64,000 bases of DNA. Source: Callaeas wilsoni (Eukaryota > Chordata > Aves > Passeriformes > Callaeidae). Where the stretch lies: positions 83,933-147,932 of the forward strand of contig VWPU01004998.1 in NCBI GenBank assembly GCA_013398955.1, in the 5' to 3' direction. Positions 28,446 through 41,300 of the stretch are shown here, in pieces (within the stretch, counting starts at the first letter, position 1; the number at the start of each line of letters is the position of its first letter). The translations under genes were made by a program, and so were the position numbers. The notes below the pieces were generated by a model. It did no database searches, had not been told where the DNA came from, and worked only from the letters and a program-made list of their open reading frames with translations.

Positions 28446-28625
28446 AGAATCATAGAATCTCTTAGGTTGGAAAAGACCTTTATGACCAGCGAGTCCAAGC
28501 ATTAACCCAGCACTGCCAAGTCCACCACTAAACTGTGTCCCCAGGTGTCACATCTACACATGTTTTAAATACCTCCAGGGATGGTGACTCCACCGCCACC
28601 CTGGGCAGCCTGGTTCATGTTCCGC
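28446..28625 (-). mobile_element. CR1 LINE 3' end, short, antisense
   Basis: It begins GAATCATAGAATCTCTTAGG, the reverse complement of the (ATTCTATG)n CR1 terminus. It continues through the typical 3' UTR ('ccaagcattaacccagcact', 'gtccccaggtgtcacatcta') to the end of the RT frame ('tccagggatggtgactccac'). Only about 180 bp remain, as expected for severe 5' truncation at insertion. Its 3' UTR is close to that of the copy at 55968-56990, so both belong to the same or a related subfamily. Confidence 0.85.
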
Positions 28626-30867
28626 ATGTTGAATAAGAAGGTAGCACTAGGATGAAAATTCTGATGGCGGATCTGCTATCATGACTCTAAGAGCTACATT
28701 ATTTATTGAAAGACTGTTACAGCAGTGGTGAGGAGAAGCGTGACTAAAATTGGAAAAGTCAAAATGTAGTCAAAATTTATTGTGATCCTAAGATTAATAT
28801 GGATACAGTACAGTGTTTCTGTGGAAGTCGGACAAGTGATATCGAGGATTACTACGAATCAACCACAAGTGATTCATTGAACATAGTGAACTTTGTTACA
28901 TTTTGTACAAGTTTGCTACTTAAAAAGGTCTAAGCTGGAATTCCTGGAAATGATAATTCACTCTTTATGCACGACTCGATTTTCTTTTCTAACTTCTTTG
29001 GATGAGGTGGCATAGGCTTCTATATCATCGTGTTCTTGCCAGCAACATCTAGTAATTCATTCTGCCAGCAAGAATGCCACCTGAGATATCTCTTCTTTTT
29101 TCTGGCTGGTGAGGTGACGTATATCACATAGAAATCTGGATACTGGAAGAGGGACTCTAGAGTGGAAAGTAAAACATTAGTTATTATGGATTGTACTAAC
29201 TACTAACTACAAAAAGGAAGATTGCTCTTGAGTCCCAGTGTGTCAGATGTAGCTGCAATTATTTAGTAAATCTGAAAATCAGGCAAAAGGAATTTGAAAT
29301 TGGAAAAAGTGTTATTTCAAGAAGAGCCACAGTCTCTAGTCACCACTAGGGCTTCATTTCAAAAGGTAATTTGAATTATAGTAATTTCTTCCAGTTCAGC
29401 TCTTTGAAGTTATTATTGTTTGTCCAAGGACTCTGGCAAAGTTTATCTTCAATATTGCTAATTTCAGTGGACTTGAATGCAAAAATTTTAGTTCACTATC
29501 TTGTCAAAGGACTGGCTTCTTAATCTATGACATCTCACTACAGTGAGTCGATATAAACCACAGACCATAGATATTAGGAAATTGATGATGATGTATAGAT
29601 TTGAACTTGTCAGGTTAACATTTATGATGCCAGGTAGAAATTTAAAAGTCCTTTTAGAACTATTTTTATGTAAATTAGGCAATTATTCTTTTTTTTTTAA
29701 CACTATCAATTCTGGTAAATAATTGACACAAGTTCTTTACTGTAAAAATAGACCTCCACAAGAAGCATTTAATTTCATTTACATTATTATTGTTAAGAAC
29801 ATAGATAGTAGGAGGTATACTGACATTCATAAGTGATCCAGCATCTGCGGGGAAAAGGGAAAACAATTAGAGATTTAAATCCATTTACTCATCCAAAAGA
29901 GCATTTAGTCTCAACATCGGAAAGAAATAAATATAACTGTTTGAAAAGTTAAAATAATTTCAATCTTTGTCTTTTTAACTTACGGATGCAACAGATAATG
30001 TTGTTCTCCTGTGTAAGTATCTTATGAAAATGTACAGAAAAATCTTTCAATGATGAGTGTAATAATCAGTTGACTGTTATCAAAAGAACGGTTAGTACCG
30101 AGTAACTTCAATCCTTTTTGTATTCTTGTCATGTGAGAAAGACCTATATTGAAGCATAAACAGAACATGCCTTGGAGGAAAGTGTAGTCACTGCCTAATT
30201 GCATATCCAATTCATTTTATCATTCATTCGAATGTATCTTTCATTTTATTGAAAAAAAAAAAATACCCTACCTAACCCATCCTCTGGTGTGCATGCTCAT
30301 TATTTTAAAATTAAGACCTTCTGTTGCTTAAGTGCTTGTACATAGAAGCACAAACACATCTAAATTTACTCTCTTGTGTAGGCCAATTGAATTAACTTAG
30401 CTGCACATTTGAATAATATAAGAATGCACATAATGATCAGTAGAACCAGGAATCATACTTGTAATTTCTTTCAGAAATCAGATGTAACTATTCACTTGAG
30501 AAAGCAATTTAAAATTTTCTCGATAAACATGGAGAATCAAACAAATGGAAGGATCCAGAAAAGTTGAAGAATGCTAATGTTTTTGCTTTGAAATAGTGTG
30601 GTTTGTATATCAAGACCAAGAAGTCAATTTCTATATGTATGATTTAAATTACGTGATAAAGAAATAGAGATGCTTCCCTCCAGCTGATTGAATGCTGTAC
30701 AAGTCATTAATTAAAAATATATATAAAATAATGTATTCTAAATACTTTATTCTTAAATGTGTTCTTCTGTTAAATCAGTTCCTTCAGAATAGATTTATAT
30801 CTGAATATTCATGGCACACATAGAACAATTTAATTAAAAATGATCACTTTTTTCTTTCTCTTTCCAG

Positions 30868-30902
30868 TTCAACAGAAGAGCAGTTTCACTGGCAAACACA
30901 AG
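30868..30902 (+). CDS. CTNND2: CTNND2 internal exon (35 nt), delta-catenin N-terminal region
   Basis: Delta-catenin is a p120-family armadillo protein of neurons. It binds the juxtamembrane region of classical cadherins and acts in dendrite and spine development. This very short exon supplies the third base of a split codon, then STEEQFHWQTQ, then the first base of the next codon. The acceptor TTTCTCTTTCCAG and donor CAAG|GTAATG are both good. The residues match the SxEEQFxWQxQ segment that precedes [10 protein letters not shown] in vertebrate delta-catenins. At 35 nt it is close to microexon size and not a multiple of three, so skipping it would shift the frame. It pairs perfectly in phase with the exon at 31391. 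Identification rests on recalled family sequence, but the joined reading is unambiguous. Confidence 0.93.
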
Positions 30903-31596
<694 letters not shown>

Positions 31597-34500
31597 TGAT
31601 ATTGGCAGAAGGGACTGTAGCTGTGAGCAGACAAATTGCAAGTTATTTTTTGAGGTTGTAACAGAGAGAATCTCACTGCTAGTTTTTTGGGGGAAAAACA
31701 AGCACATGAAATATATTTTAAGGAAAATATTTTCTAATTGCAGTGTTGCTGTACTATACTATAAGGTCATGTTACAAAACTTCAGCATTACCACCATAAA
31801 AACAACATTCAAACAGCAGTTTTTCACTATCCAAAGGTAATAAAATGAAACATACTGGGTAGCTGTGAGGAAGTCTGATGTCTGATTGTAACCACTTTGC
31901 CAGGTAGCTGGTATCTCCTTACAGCTAAAATTTTCTTCTCGATACACAGACAGAAATGGGTGAACTTTTTAAAGATGATGCACAGAATGGCAGCTGTGGC
32001 AAGAAAGGTGAAGTCTTTTCTCCAAGGCTGGCTCACTGGTCACTTACCAGCCATTCTGTTTGCAGAATTGTGCAGTGAGTGGATAGATTCTTGGCTAGAA
32101 CCAGCCACTGGGGAAGTGAATCAAGGCTAAACAACAGCAAAAGTGAACAAGGGACATGCCACTCAGTGTGTTTGTAGAGTAGATGTCTACCAACAGTTGT
32201 GCTCATGAGTCACACTGAGACTGTTTTCCAGCATATTAACTGGTCTGTTATCAGATGCAGCACTAGATGATGAAAAAACAGGTTAGTTCCCTAGTTTCCT
32301 TTCCTTTTCCTCAGGCTCCTGTCTCATATTCTGTCCCCATCTGGCACAATATATACCCACTTTCACTTCCCTGCCACTGCAGCTCCTGACACTGGCTTGT
32401 TGGTTTTTTTTTTAATACTCCTCTACATCTCCTTCCCTCTTGCTCAGTTGATCCCTGCTACCCAGTACCTTCTGAGTGAGTCACATCTTTGAAGGTGGCT
32501 GCCCAAATTCAGCTTTCTCGAAATCAAAGGGGATAATCTCCCCTTCATCTGGAAGGGCTGATGAACTGTGACAGCCACCTTCTGCAAAGCATCTCTAGCA
32601 ATGACAAGTCATCACTTGCCATGTGGTCATCAGGTGACAAGAGGAAGACATTGCACATTGGATGCAGAATTTTAATTTGTCAGAACACTACTCATTATTT
32701 TAAAACAAAGTTTGCTTTCAAATTCAAGCTGACAATCCTGGGACAATAGATAATTTTTCATTTTTCATGTGCACAAGATTTCTGAGCCAACAGTGTCGCT
32801 AACCCTTTTGTTATGGTTTTGCTTAATCTGAACATACCCTTGTATGACTGACATCTGTTAAAATGTTGCTTGATCTGAAAAAATTGGGAAAATATGATGA
32901 AACAATGTAAGCCCTGGTTTTTTTCTTCATTTGGAGGTGAGGAGAAACAAAACAGACTAGCATGATAAGGATTGCCTTCAAATGTAATTCTATGATGGAA
33001 AAATGAAACTGGGTAGATGGCAATAGAGGAGACTGGGAGCAGAGTGGGTCCAACTTGTGTGGAAAACTGCCAGAAACTGGCTTAAGAGATGGAAACTAAG
33101 AAAAAAATTGTAGGGAAAGATGAAGACAGTACATGGAATGAAGTCTGGATATGTGAAGAAAACTAATACTAAAGAAATTTCTGGGGAGTATCACAAGAAG
33201 CTAAAACACAAAAGCAATGCAGGTAGATAGAAGAATAAAGAACACAGGTAATGGAAAACAGTGACCGAGAAGAGGAGCAATAGAGACGGATTTGTAGAGG
33301 ACCATCAGGAGAGGAACCGAGGTTTTTTGAAGCAAGAAGTCCGTACAGAATGTTGAAAGCTGAGTTTGCTTGGCTGGATGATTTGTTCGTGGGAGCAAGA
33401 GTTAGGTGCAAAGATAGGGAACAACGGGGTGATGAGAAAGACAGCCAAGAAAAGGAAAAGTGGTATCATTATGGACAGGACAGTAGCTGTCCCTAAGAAA
33501 CAGGTTTGGAGAGAACAGGCAGGTGCATGTGCTCACAAGGGAGCAGACTTCCCCACAGGGCTGCAAGCTTGATCTTCTGCATTGTCAGGAAATATTTGTG
33601 AAGCCTTTTGTCACAGTGCCCTTATTCCTCTGCTCTGGGCTCAGCTTGTAATAAAACTAGATTGCTATTTGCCATTTATGGTTTTCATTAAGAATCAGAT
33701 CTGTATGCCAAAGCTAACAGTTGCAGCTCTGCTAATCACTCATAAATACAATTAGGATATCATATAATGGAGGTTTTTTCTGGTTTGGGCGTCTTTTCTC
33801 AATTTGGAGTAAAATGTTACAAACGCATCAGACAGGTAAAATGTTACTGTGTTTTCAGAGTCAAAAGTACAAAAGATTCTATGTACAATATAATTTGAAT
33901 TTCTTATGACTGCATTATAAAACAATTATTATCATGCCCTATTTTGTACATTTTCTGTCCATGGCTCATTTGCTCCAAGGCTGAGGCTCAAATTGCACAG
34001 CACACTAGAGGGGAGAGTGTTTCTGCCTTCTGTAAGCAATGAATAGAACGCACATACAAATGAAAAAGTCTCATATTTACTTAAAATTTTATTGTGTCCC
34101 TCCTTTGTGTCTTCAAGTTTTCATATTATAGTTGTGAAATCATTCGAAGTATTTTCTACTGATACTTAGTTTTAGGTGTTCCCAGTTAGGTGTGCTGAGA
34201 AGTAACAGTTGTAACACAACACTTTCAGAGCACAGTCTGAAATATTTGAAGCATGATACAAAAGGAAGTTTAAAGCCCACTCTGAAATGTCTCAAACACA
34301 GCATTTGGATTTCCTAGACACTTTTGTTCTGAATCCTTTCAATCTTGAAATAGAAAATGAGATCTATAAAAATGTCTCACTTCACAGGTATTCCAAAAAT
34401 CACTATTTGTGATGTATCTGAAGTAAACATTGAGTGCTGTGGAATTATATCCACCAGGGTGCTTTTTTTTTTCCTTTGGATTGAAGATTTTTCAATGGAG

Positions 34501-35415
34501 ACCTGATGTGATGCAGTAAAAAACACTGAACCATTTTGCATTGTATGCACTGGCGATAAGGCAAGGAAGGAGGGGAAGAGCGATGACTCAGAAAAGGAAA
34601 CTTAGTCTGGCATTTCCTAACTTTTGAGCTCCTAATGTGACAGTTTTAGTTATGTTTACTTCTCTGCAGTTTGACTGCAAAGCTGTATTTTAAGTAACAA
34701 GACTGACTCTGAGGAGAGCATTTCCCGCCTGCCATGCATTTGAAGCAGATTTTTTAATATCATACAAAAGCTTGCCCAATGATGTGACCACAGCTTCCTT
34801 TTCTGAACTGTGTGCATCTAGTCTAATGACTTAAGCAGTAGCCCTGCCTTTGTAGAGGATTAGTGTGTCTACTCAGAATCTTTACAATTCAGTTTCACGC
34901 ACTCTGATTTTCTCACACTTAGTTTTAAAAAGTCATCACGTAGTGGTCAGCTGTTATAATACTCTAAATCACAAACATCACTTCACATGTGCTATTTCTT
35001 TAGTAGCAAATAAAAGCCATGAAGAAAAGGCTAATGGGACAAGTCACATGAAAGGGGCTTACACAGGAGGGGTTCTGTTTTGCTAATAGACATGCTCGCT
35101 AATTATCTTTACTGAGTGTGAATCAGCAAATATAAAAAAAACCTTAAGTATATGAAACTCTTATTCATTTGGTGAAATGAAAGCAGAGTGATCACTGGTT
35201 TTAAAGCAATTATTATCAGACAGGCAGACTCATAACTGCTGGAAGCTGTCATACAAGCTTCCTGTGGTGGAGCTGACCCTGGGACAAGGTTATATGCAAC
35301 CAAGGGGAACCTCTACACTGTTGCCCACCTCTTTCTTGTGTCCCAACTCAACGTAAGTTGTCTTCCCCAAACCATGTGCTTCCAGTTACAACTGACAGAC
35401 AAAAAGTCAAGAAAC

Positions 35416-35703
35416 TTACAGAATTACACAAGAAACTGCATCTGACTGGAGACCTGAGCCTGCATCTCCACGGTCCAGTTCCCAGTACTGCAGTGATTTC
35501 TCTTTATCTCTATGCACCTCTAGATCTGTCAAGACTCTGTCACTCCAGTTTACATCAAACACGTCATAGTTTTGTGGCCTCAGAGGGGCGTTCAGCCTGT
35601 CCCGAGTGTTCCTGGGGATCCTCAGCAGAACAGCAGGGGTCCACACATCCCTCCAGTCCCCGCGGGAGGGCACGTACAGGCTGCTGCTAGTGCCAGTCGC
35701 CAC
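35416..35703 (-). other. unidentified coding-like open frame on the minus strand
   Basis: Read on the - strand this gives a compositionally protein-like frame. Pieces include SSLYVPSRGDWRDVWTPAV, then IPRNTRDRLNAPLRP, then NYDVFDVNWSDRVLTDLE. The first half uses mostly G/C third positions and has several CpGs, unlike the AT-rich intron around it. An in-frame TAG lies two codons upstream of the GTG at its start, so there is no convincing initiator. The frame could be an exon: there is an acceptor-like CTGTAG just upstream and a possible donor (CTAGAG|GTGCAT) ending at 35518. It could also be a retrocopy or transposon fragment. I do not recognise the family. It is antisense to CTNND2 and unrelated to the CR1 copies in the window. 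Confidence 0.3.
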
Positions 35704-36850
35704 TAGCTACAGTGTCAGGGTCACCCTAAGGGCACTCAATCCATCCTCCTCCCTGCTCCACATTGCTGTAATACCCAGCTTGCCTGGCTGCTCCTCTCAG
35801 AAAATATTTCTTCCTTCCGCCATTACCTTTTTCTAATGGGAACTCAAAAATACTGCTGTTGCACAAATGAAGATAAGTAACTGTCACCTTAAACAGGGTC
35901 AGGGGAAAGACCAGACATGTGAGAGCCAATGTAATCACATATAAGACACTGGAGACGAGTCATGGAAGAGAGATGGGAATGCACAGTAAGTGCAGGACCT
36001 GAAATCACTGGATGAGGAAACATGCAGGGGAACGAAATTTAGTTCAGGACAGAGATAACATTAGAGATGTTTCAGGAGACAGCAGTACTGAACAGTGAAT
36101 GTAGCTCAGAAAAGATGTTTTCATGGCAGAATGGTTTAATTTAATGAGGAAAGGCATGTGAAAATAAATTTTGTGAGGGCTCAGTATGCACTGTGGAGAC
36201 CAAAAATTATTATTTCTGATTAGAAATCTTGGAAAAATGTGGGAGAAAAGAAGCAAGACATTATTTCCTCCCATTCCCATCACTGCACCACTGTCTCAAA
36301 ATCACACAACTACTTCAGATCTATTCCTTTTACTACCTTTTCAATACACCTCCTTTTTTGTTTTTGTTTTGGTTTTCTTTTTCTTTTTTTCACTCACATT
36401 ATATGTAAGAATAGTTGAAAAGGTGGAAAGCTGCATGAAAGGAAGGAGAGTAAAGAGAGATGTACATCTGTCTGAAGGAAGAAGATTGGTTGCTGAGGAC
36501 ATTTGTCATTAAGGTTTGATAAGGTTGCAGTCTGGCCTGCAGATAAGTGGGAAAGGTCCTGATGAACTGCCTGAGAGCCAACATGTCCATCCTCTGTGAC
36601 AGAGAAACTGGAGTCCTCTAAGCAGTTGTTAAGACCAAACTACCTTTTCCTGATGATGTTTGTAAATTTGCAGTTTACAGATGGGTAGTGTAAGGTAAAG
36701 GTGGAACAAGAGGAAAAGTTGGTTCTGTATTTCTTTCTCTTCTGTTAGTTTCTCTCTCCCCCTATGCCTGTGGATCATTAGCATGCCACATTAGAGGACT
36801 GACATGACACTGTCATCAAAACAATTTCTGAGATAATTAGCTGAAGCTCC

Positions 36851-36910
36851 CTGAATCCTTACAGAATATGCTGCATCCTTACAGGCTATAATGACCCCTT
36901 ACAGGCTACA
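36851..36910. repeat. three-copy 20-bp tandem repeat
   Basis: Three adjacent 20-bp units share the core CCTTACAG at a constant spacing of 20: CTGAATCCTTACAGAATATG; CTGCATCCTTACAGGCTATA; ATGACCCCTTACAGGCTACA. Units two and three are closest to each other. Each unit contains an acceptor-like TTACAG. No function is evident. Confidence 0.75.
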
Positions 36911-38191
36911 GCGGTGGAGACAGGTAGTGGTTTTTCCTCCTCTCATGGCATTAGCAAAAGGAGAGTTAGAAGACTTCTAAGATTACTGAGCAAATCCATT
37001 GGCACTTTCTTCCTGACTTAAACCACAGGCACAAACGTCTGCTAATCCAGAAGTCTCTAATTTTAATTTAAGGTATCTATTCTTAAATCTTCCATGCTTT
37101 TTCCTTTGCTTCAGCCTCCACAAAAGGACCATAAGACCAGTCTTAAAAGGATTATGGGGCAGATTTATGGAGCTTTCAATGTTTATGTTTCTAACTGAAA
37201 CAGAATCATTTCATTTTTTTTCACTTGCTTCATCACTTCATGTGGCAACCTTCCTTCTTTGCTCTCTAAATCGACAGCACAGACTGTAGGAGCAGAGCTC
37301 TTGTTGACATGGATCAGAAAACTTCCTGGATAGTTCTCCCAGTTGTCTTGATATTTTTTAAATGCTAAATTTTAAATTTCATTTTTAAAAATTTTTTTTA
37401 AAACAAGTGGTTTCTATTAGGATTGCAGTTTTTCCTACACAACATTGCCAGTACTCCAGATGAATTTTTTCCTCCACATTTTCTGGATATATATTTTTAT
37501 GTATGTCTGTGACCCTGTTGTCCTGGTGCTCAGGATTAATTGCAGAATCCAGAGTACTGATAAGGGAATAAATGCAGTGGGGATTTAATAATACCATCCT
37601 CTTGGCTAAGGCCATTTCATAATGCACTTCACAGAGGATACATATTGACAGAAGTGTGGGCAATTAAGGATGTCCAAGTTCTTCTGGGGAAGAAACAGCA
37701 TGGCTTACCACTCTTGTCTCAATCCCACAATATATTAACTCTTTTAGTCATTCAAAACTATTTGCCCCAAATGTAGCACAAATAGGTAGAAGTACCATTT
37801 AGATGCTGGGTTTTTTCCCTCTGAAGAATGAATTATGTTACAAGAACATTTTTACCACATGGAATTATATACAGATGTTGCATTAGACAGATGTGGATTT
37901 CACTTAAAACCCCTGTCTAATTATGAGGCTAAAAAGGTAGGCTAAATTCTTGCATTATTCACTTAATTCAGTTTTGTTTCAGCAATTTTTTCTAATAAGA
38001 GTGATCCTCTTTACTCAGTGGGAAAGCAGATGTCCCAGTTTGGAAAAAGCACTCCTTGTTTGACCTGTATGATTTTCAGCCTTTATCAGCTGCTTTTGTC
38101 ATAGATACTGAAAATGGATTGAAACAAAAAGGCACTATTTACACAATGAATGTGTAAAATGATGTGTGTTTCTGTGTTTTCCATCCCATAG

Positions 38192-38383
38192 CTCTTGCTT
38201 TGTGAAATTGCCACCTGTCAGATGGCTGACATGCTCAATGAGATGAAATTTGGCATCAGTGGACCTCACAGTTTTTTGATAGATGAAGTTATTTCCATTT
38301 CACTATCTGCTCTGAGAGCCAGAGCAATCCAGCTGAGTCATTATTTGTGCATGCACAGGAGGTGTTCTTGTGGGATCTCCTGG
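38192..38383 (+). other. exon-like open block in intron (possible cryptic exon or conserved element)
   Basis: A strong acceptor (TTCTGTGTTTTCCATCCCATAG) is followed by a 192-nt open stretch read as LLLCEIATCQMADMLNEMKF and onward, then a possible donor (CTCCTG|GTAAAC). The open frame is not the one CTNND2 would use. Spliced from the phase-1 donor at 31507, the frame would meet TGA after four codons. The block is therefore a poison-exon candidate, an exon of another transcript, or chance. I do not recognise the peptide. Confidence 0.2.
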
Positions 38384-41300
38384 TAAACAAACACCCTAAT
38401 AAAATCATGTGCTCTTTGAGTACATTTCCAAGCTGAAAAGCCCTTAGGAAGTGTGCATGCCTCTCCTCCATTTCAGGATCTGAGTCTTTAGAGTAGGAGT
38501 GGCATAAGTGCCTTACACAGGGTACACTATCTTTTTGTCTGCTGCATTAATGCAAACCTGGCAATGTCTGACTCAAGAGTTCATAGCTCCAGATAAATCT
38601 CTCGGAGTATGAAGTCTGAGGAAATTTTGATTTATTGCGGAAACTTCTGTCAGTATTGTAATATATTTAGGGTAAATATTTACGGTTGGACATTTTGGAT
38701 GCCTCTCTTTACTCCATTCATCTCTTCTAAAACAAGCGTTTGGCCAATCTTCACTTCAAAACTTTGAGGTTTCAAAGTCATCTTTGCCCAGTTTGTAATG
38801 GAGTAAATCTCTGAAAGGGGGACAGCACTTTTCAAAGGGTAGTTTCACAGTTATTCATTGTATGTTCTCACAGAAAAAGCTGTAAAGGAATCATCTCAGC
38901 TGTGAGTCAAATTAAGTCTTTTGAAGTGGGTGTTAAATATGTAGATTTCTTAGAAATGAGGATAATGTTGTTTCCTTTACCCATCTCCCCTTTCTGGCCC
39001 TAGTCACCCTAAGTGTGAACATGAAATAAGTATTAAGTCATTTAACGTTGTAATAGCCACTGGCTGATCACAAACAATAAGACCTGCTTTCCAGGGACAA
39101 TCCTCATGAGGAGATGAATGTTTTTACAAAATAGCTGACCATGAAAAGTTTCATTAGATTCATTGCTACACCCCACTAAGACATTAGGATTTGATGAAAT
39201 GAAGCCAGCTCTCGTGCTGCTGAGAGCCAGCTCTTACATCTCAGCATCAGTGTTTACAGCCAGTGCTGCCTCAGGAAATGCTCCATCAGCACTAAGCATC
39301 CTAAGCTTGGACTTTATTGTTTTCATCCTCTGTCACAGGCAGAGCTCAAAGGCATTGAGAGTAGCACCAGGAGAAGAGATGTAGCTCGAACACTGTCATT
39401 CAGTACTCCATTACCTCTGCCCTTCTGGGTATCAGGATGGTGTAACAGGCACATCTTTGTTGCTGACATATCACGTCCTGGTAAATTCATGTCAGTGTTC
39501 TTACTTTAAGAGCATAAGTGAAGTTTTCCTTTTTGGCCTCTTCTCATATGCAGGCAGGAGGAGACCAAACTTTGGAGCAGAGTCACAGTACAGGCTTTCA
39601 CCACCAGGATTCCTGACAGATTTTGGTATCTACTTCAAGAGGGACTCAGGTCCAGCTAATCTTGTTACTCTTTGGTTTGCTCCCTGTCTTCAAGTTCACA
39701 TGTGGTTGTTGCAAGAAGGAAGCCAGTTTGTGCTTTCCCTGGTTTCCTCAGGAGTGGCACAGAAGTTGCTGTGGGCACCCACCTGTGCAGGGCTTCAATC
39801 ATCTCAATTCTTCTGCAGCCCTTCTGTAGATTGGTAGGTGCCTGGGTGAGTTCATAGGCTTCTAGGGGGAAAGCACGAGAAGCCACTGGCAGAAGTGCTG
39901 CTCAAAACTGATGGCCCAGGACATGCCCTTACTGTTGGACCTGAACTTCTGCAGCCTGCCTCTTGCAATTTCCTCTCCTCAGGAAGGAATCTCCAGCTGG
40001 AGACACTCACACCTTCTTAATAGCCAGCTTTCTCCCTTCCTGTGCTCTCTTGCCTTTTCTTAGTGTCCCATCTTTCCCTAAACCACCCATTTCTGTCTTA
40101 TCACATCCTTGTCTTTTGCTTCCTTTCTTGTTTCAATTTCCATCTTTTCTTTTATCTTCTTTACCTTTTATGTTTTCATATGGCATGCAGTAAAGCCTCA
40201 TTGCTTGTCTCCAAAACAGATGATCATTCATCCTCAGAGACAAAAACAAATCCATCAAAACCCCCCAAAACCCACACACATTTTCTGCTTGTAAGTGACC
40301 TTGCTATCCTGACTTTTAACATGCTTTCCCATTAACTAGAAGCAAACTCAGATTGAGCATTGTGTCATGTTGGGAGTCCAGAGGTAACACTATGAGAACA
40401 TTGCAACTAAGGAATTTCTAATTTCCCTCAATTTCTGCTCAGTAGTCTACAGGCTGAATTTTTGTTTCAAAGTGCTGTGACCTGTAACAGGGATTTTCTT
40501 GGAGTTTACTTGTATCTGCAAGATGAAACATGTTTTTATATATAAATTCCATACTGATATCACAATATTACTTCATATCTCTGAGCTTGTCCTGTGATGA
40601 ATCTGATTTTGGTATCGGGTGTCATTTAATGATGTGCAGTTGACATAAAATCCATGACTAAGGAAAACAATCCCTCACAATCTAGCTTTAGTACTGTAGT
40701 ACAAAATAGTCAAAAAAAAACCAAAAAAAAGGAGCAGTAACAGCAGGTAAAACATACATGGAGGGGGGAAAGGGAAAGATGAGAGTCAAGACCAGGACAG
40801 CAGGAACAATTAGTAGCAACATTGAAGATGGATAGGAGGTAATGATCAGCTTGTAATGCTTAGTCTGTGTCAAACACAAATCCTTTACAGGCAGCCAGGT
40901 GTTCCCTCATCCACTGCAGGAAGCAGCTACTGAAACTCGTTAGGAAATGACAGTGACTTATAGTAGCATCTGTAAGAGCAGAACAAAGAAAGGCTTTTGG
41001 CATCCAAACCTACAGCGCAAAAGAACATCAGTAAATATTGTGCCTGTAGCACGGGCCAGGAAACAAATGCACCCACATCCCCACGACAGACTGATAAACC
41101 ACTCACCCTACTCCTGCCTCAGTGGCAATGCCAGTGCCTGCACACTCGGCACTGTCAGGAGTGCCAAGAGCCACATCATTCTGGGATCTGCTGATGCCAG
41201 CTTGTGAGCATAAGCACTGTGGAGATGCAGCCCTGGAAAAAGAGGTAGTTGGCTTGTTAGCCTGTGTAAAATGATGTATGTGGAAGAGAAAATTTTGGCA

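Larger units (their letters stand above)
1..30867 (+). other. CTNND2: CTNND2 intron, 3' part, phase 2 (intron continues upstream of the window)
   Basis: This is 30.9 kb of AT-rich, CpG-poor sequence with no recognisable coding exon of the host gene. The intron ends at an acceptor with a good pyrimidine tract (TTTTTTCTTTCTCTTTCCAG) before 30868. Its phase must be 2, because the next exon supplies only the third base of its first codon. I looked for the preceding conserved CTNND2 segment (the coiled coil and the Ser/Met-rich stretch before the STEEQ exon) and did not see it, so that exon lies upstream. The recognisable contents are CR1 fragments, simple repeats and the candidate elements listed separately. 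The rest, including 1-7000, 9000-12600, 13450-16450, 16550-23250 and 28650-30860, shows nothing I can assign. Very long 5' introns are a known property of CTNND2. Confidence 0.8.
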
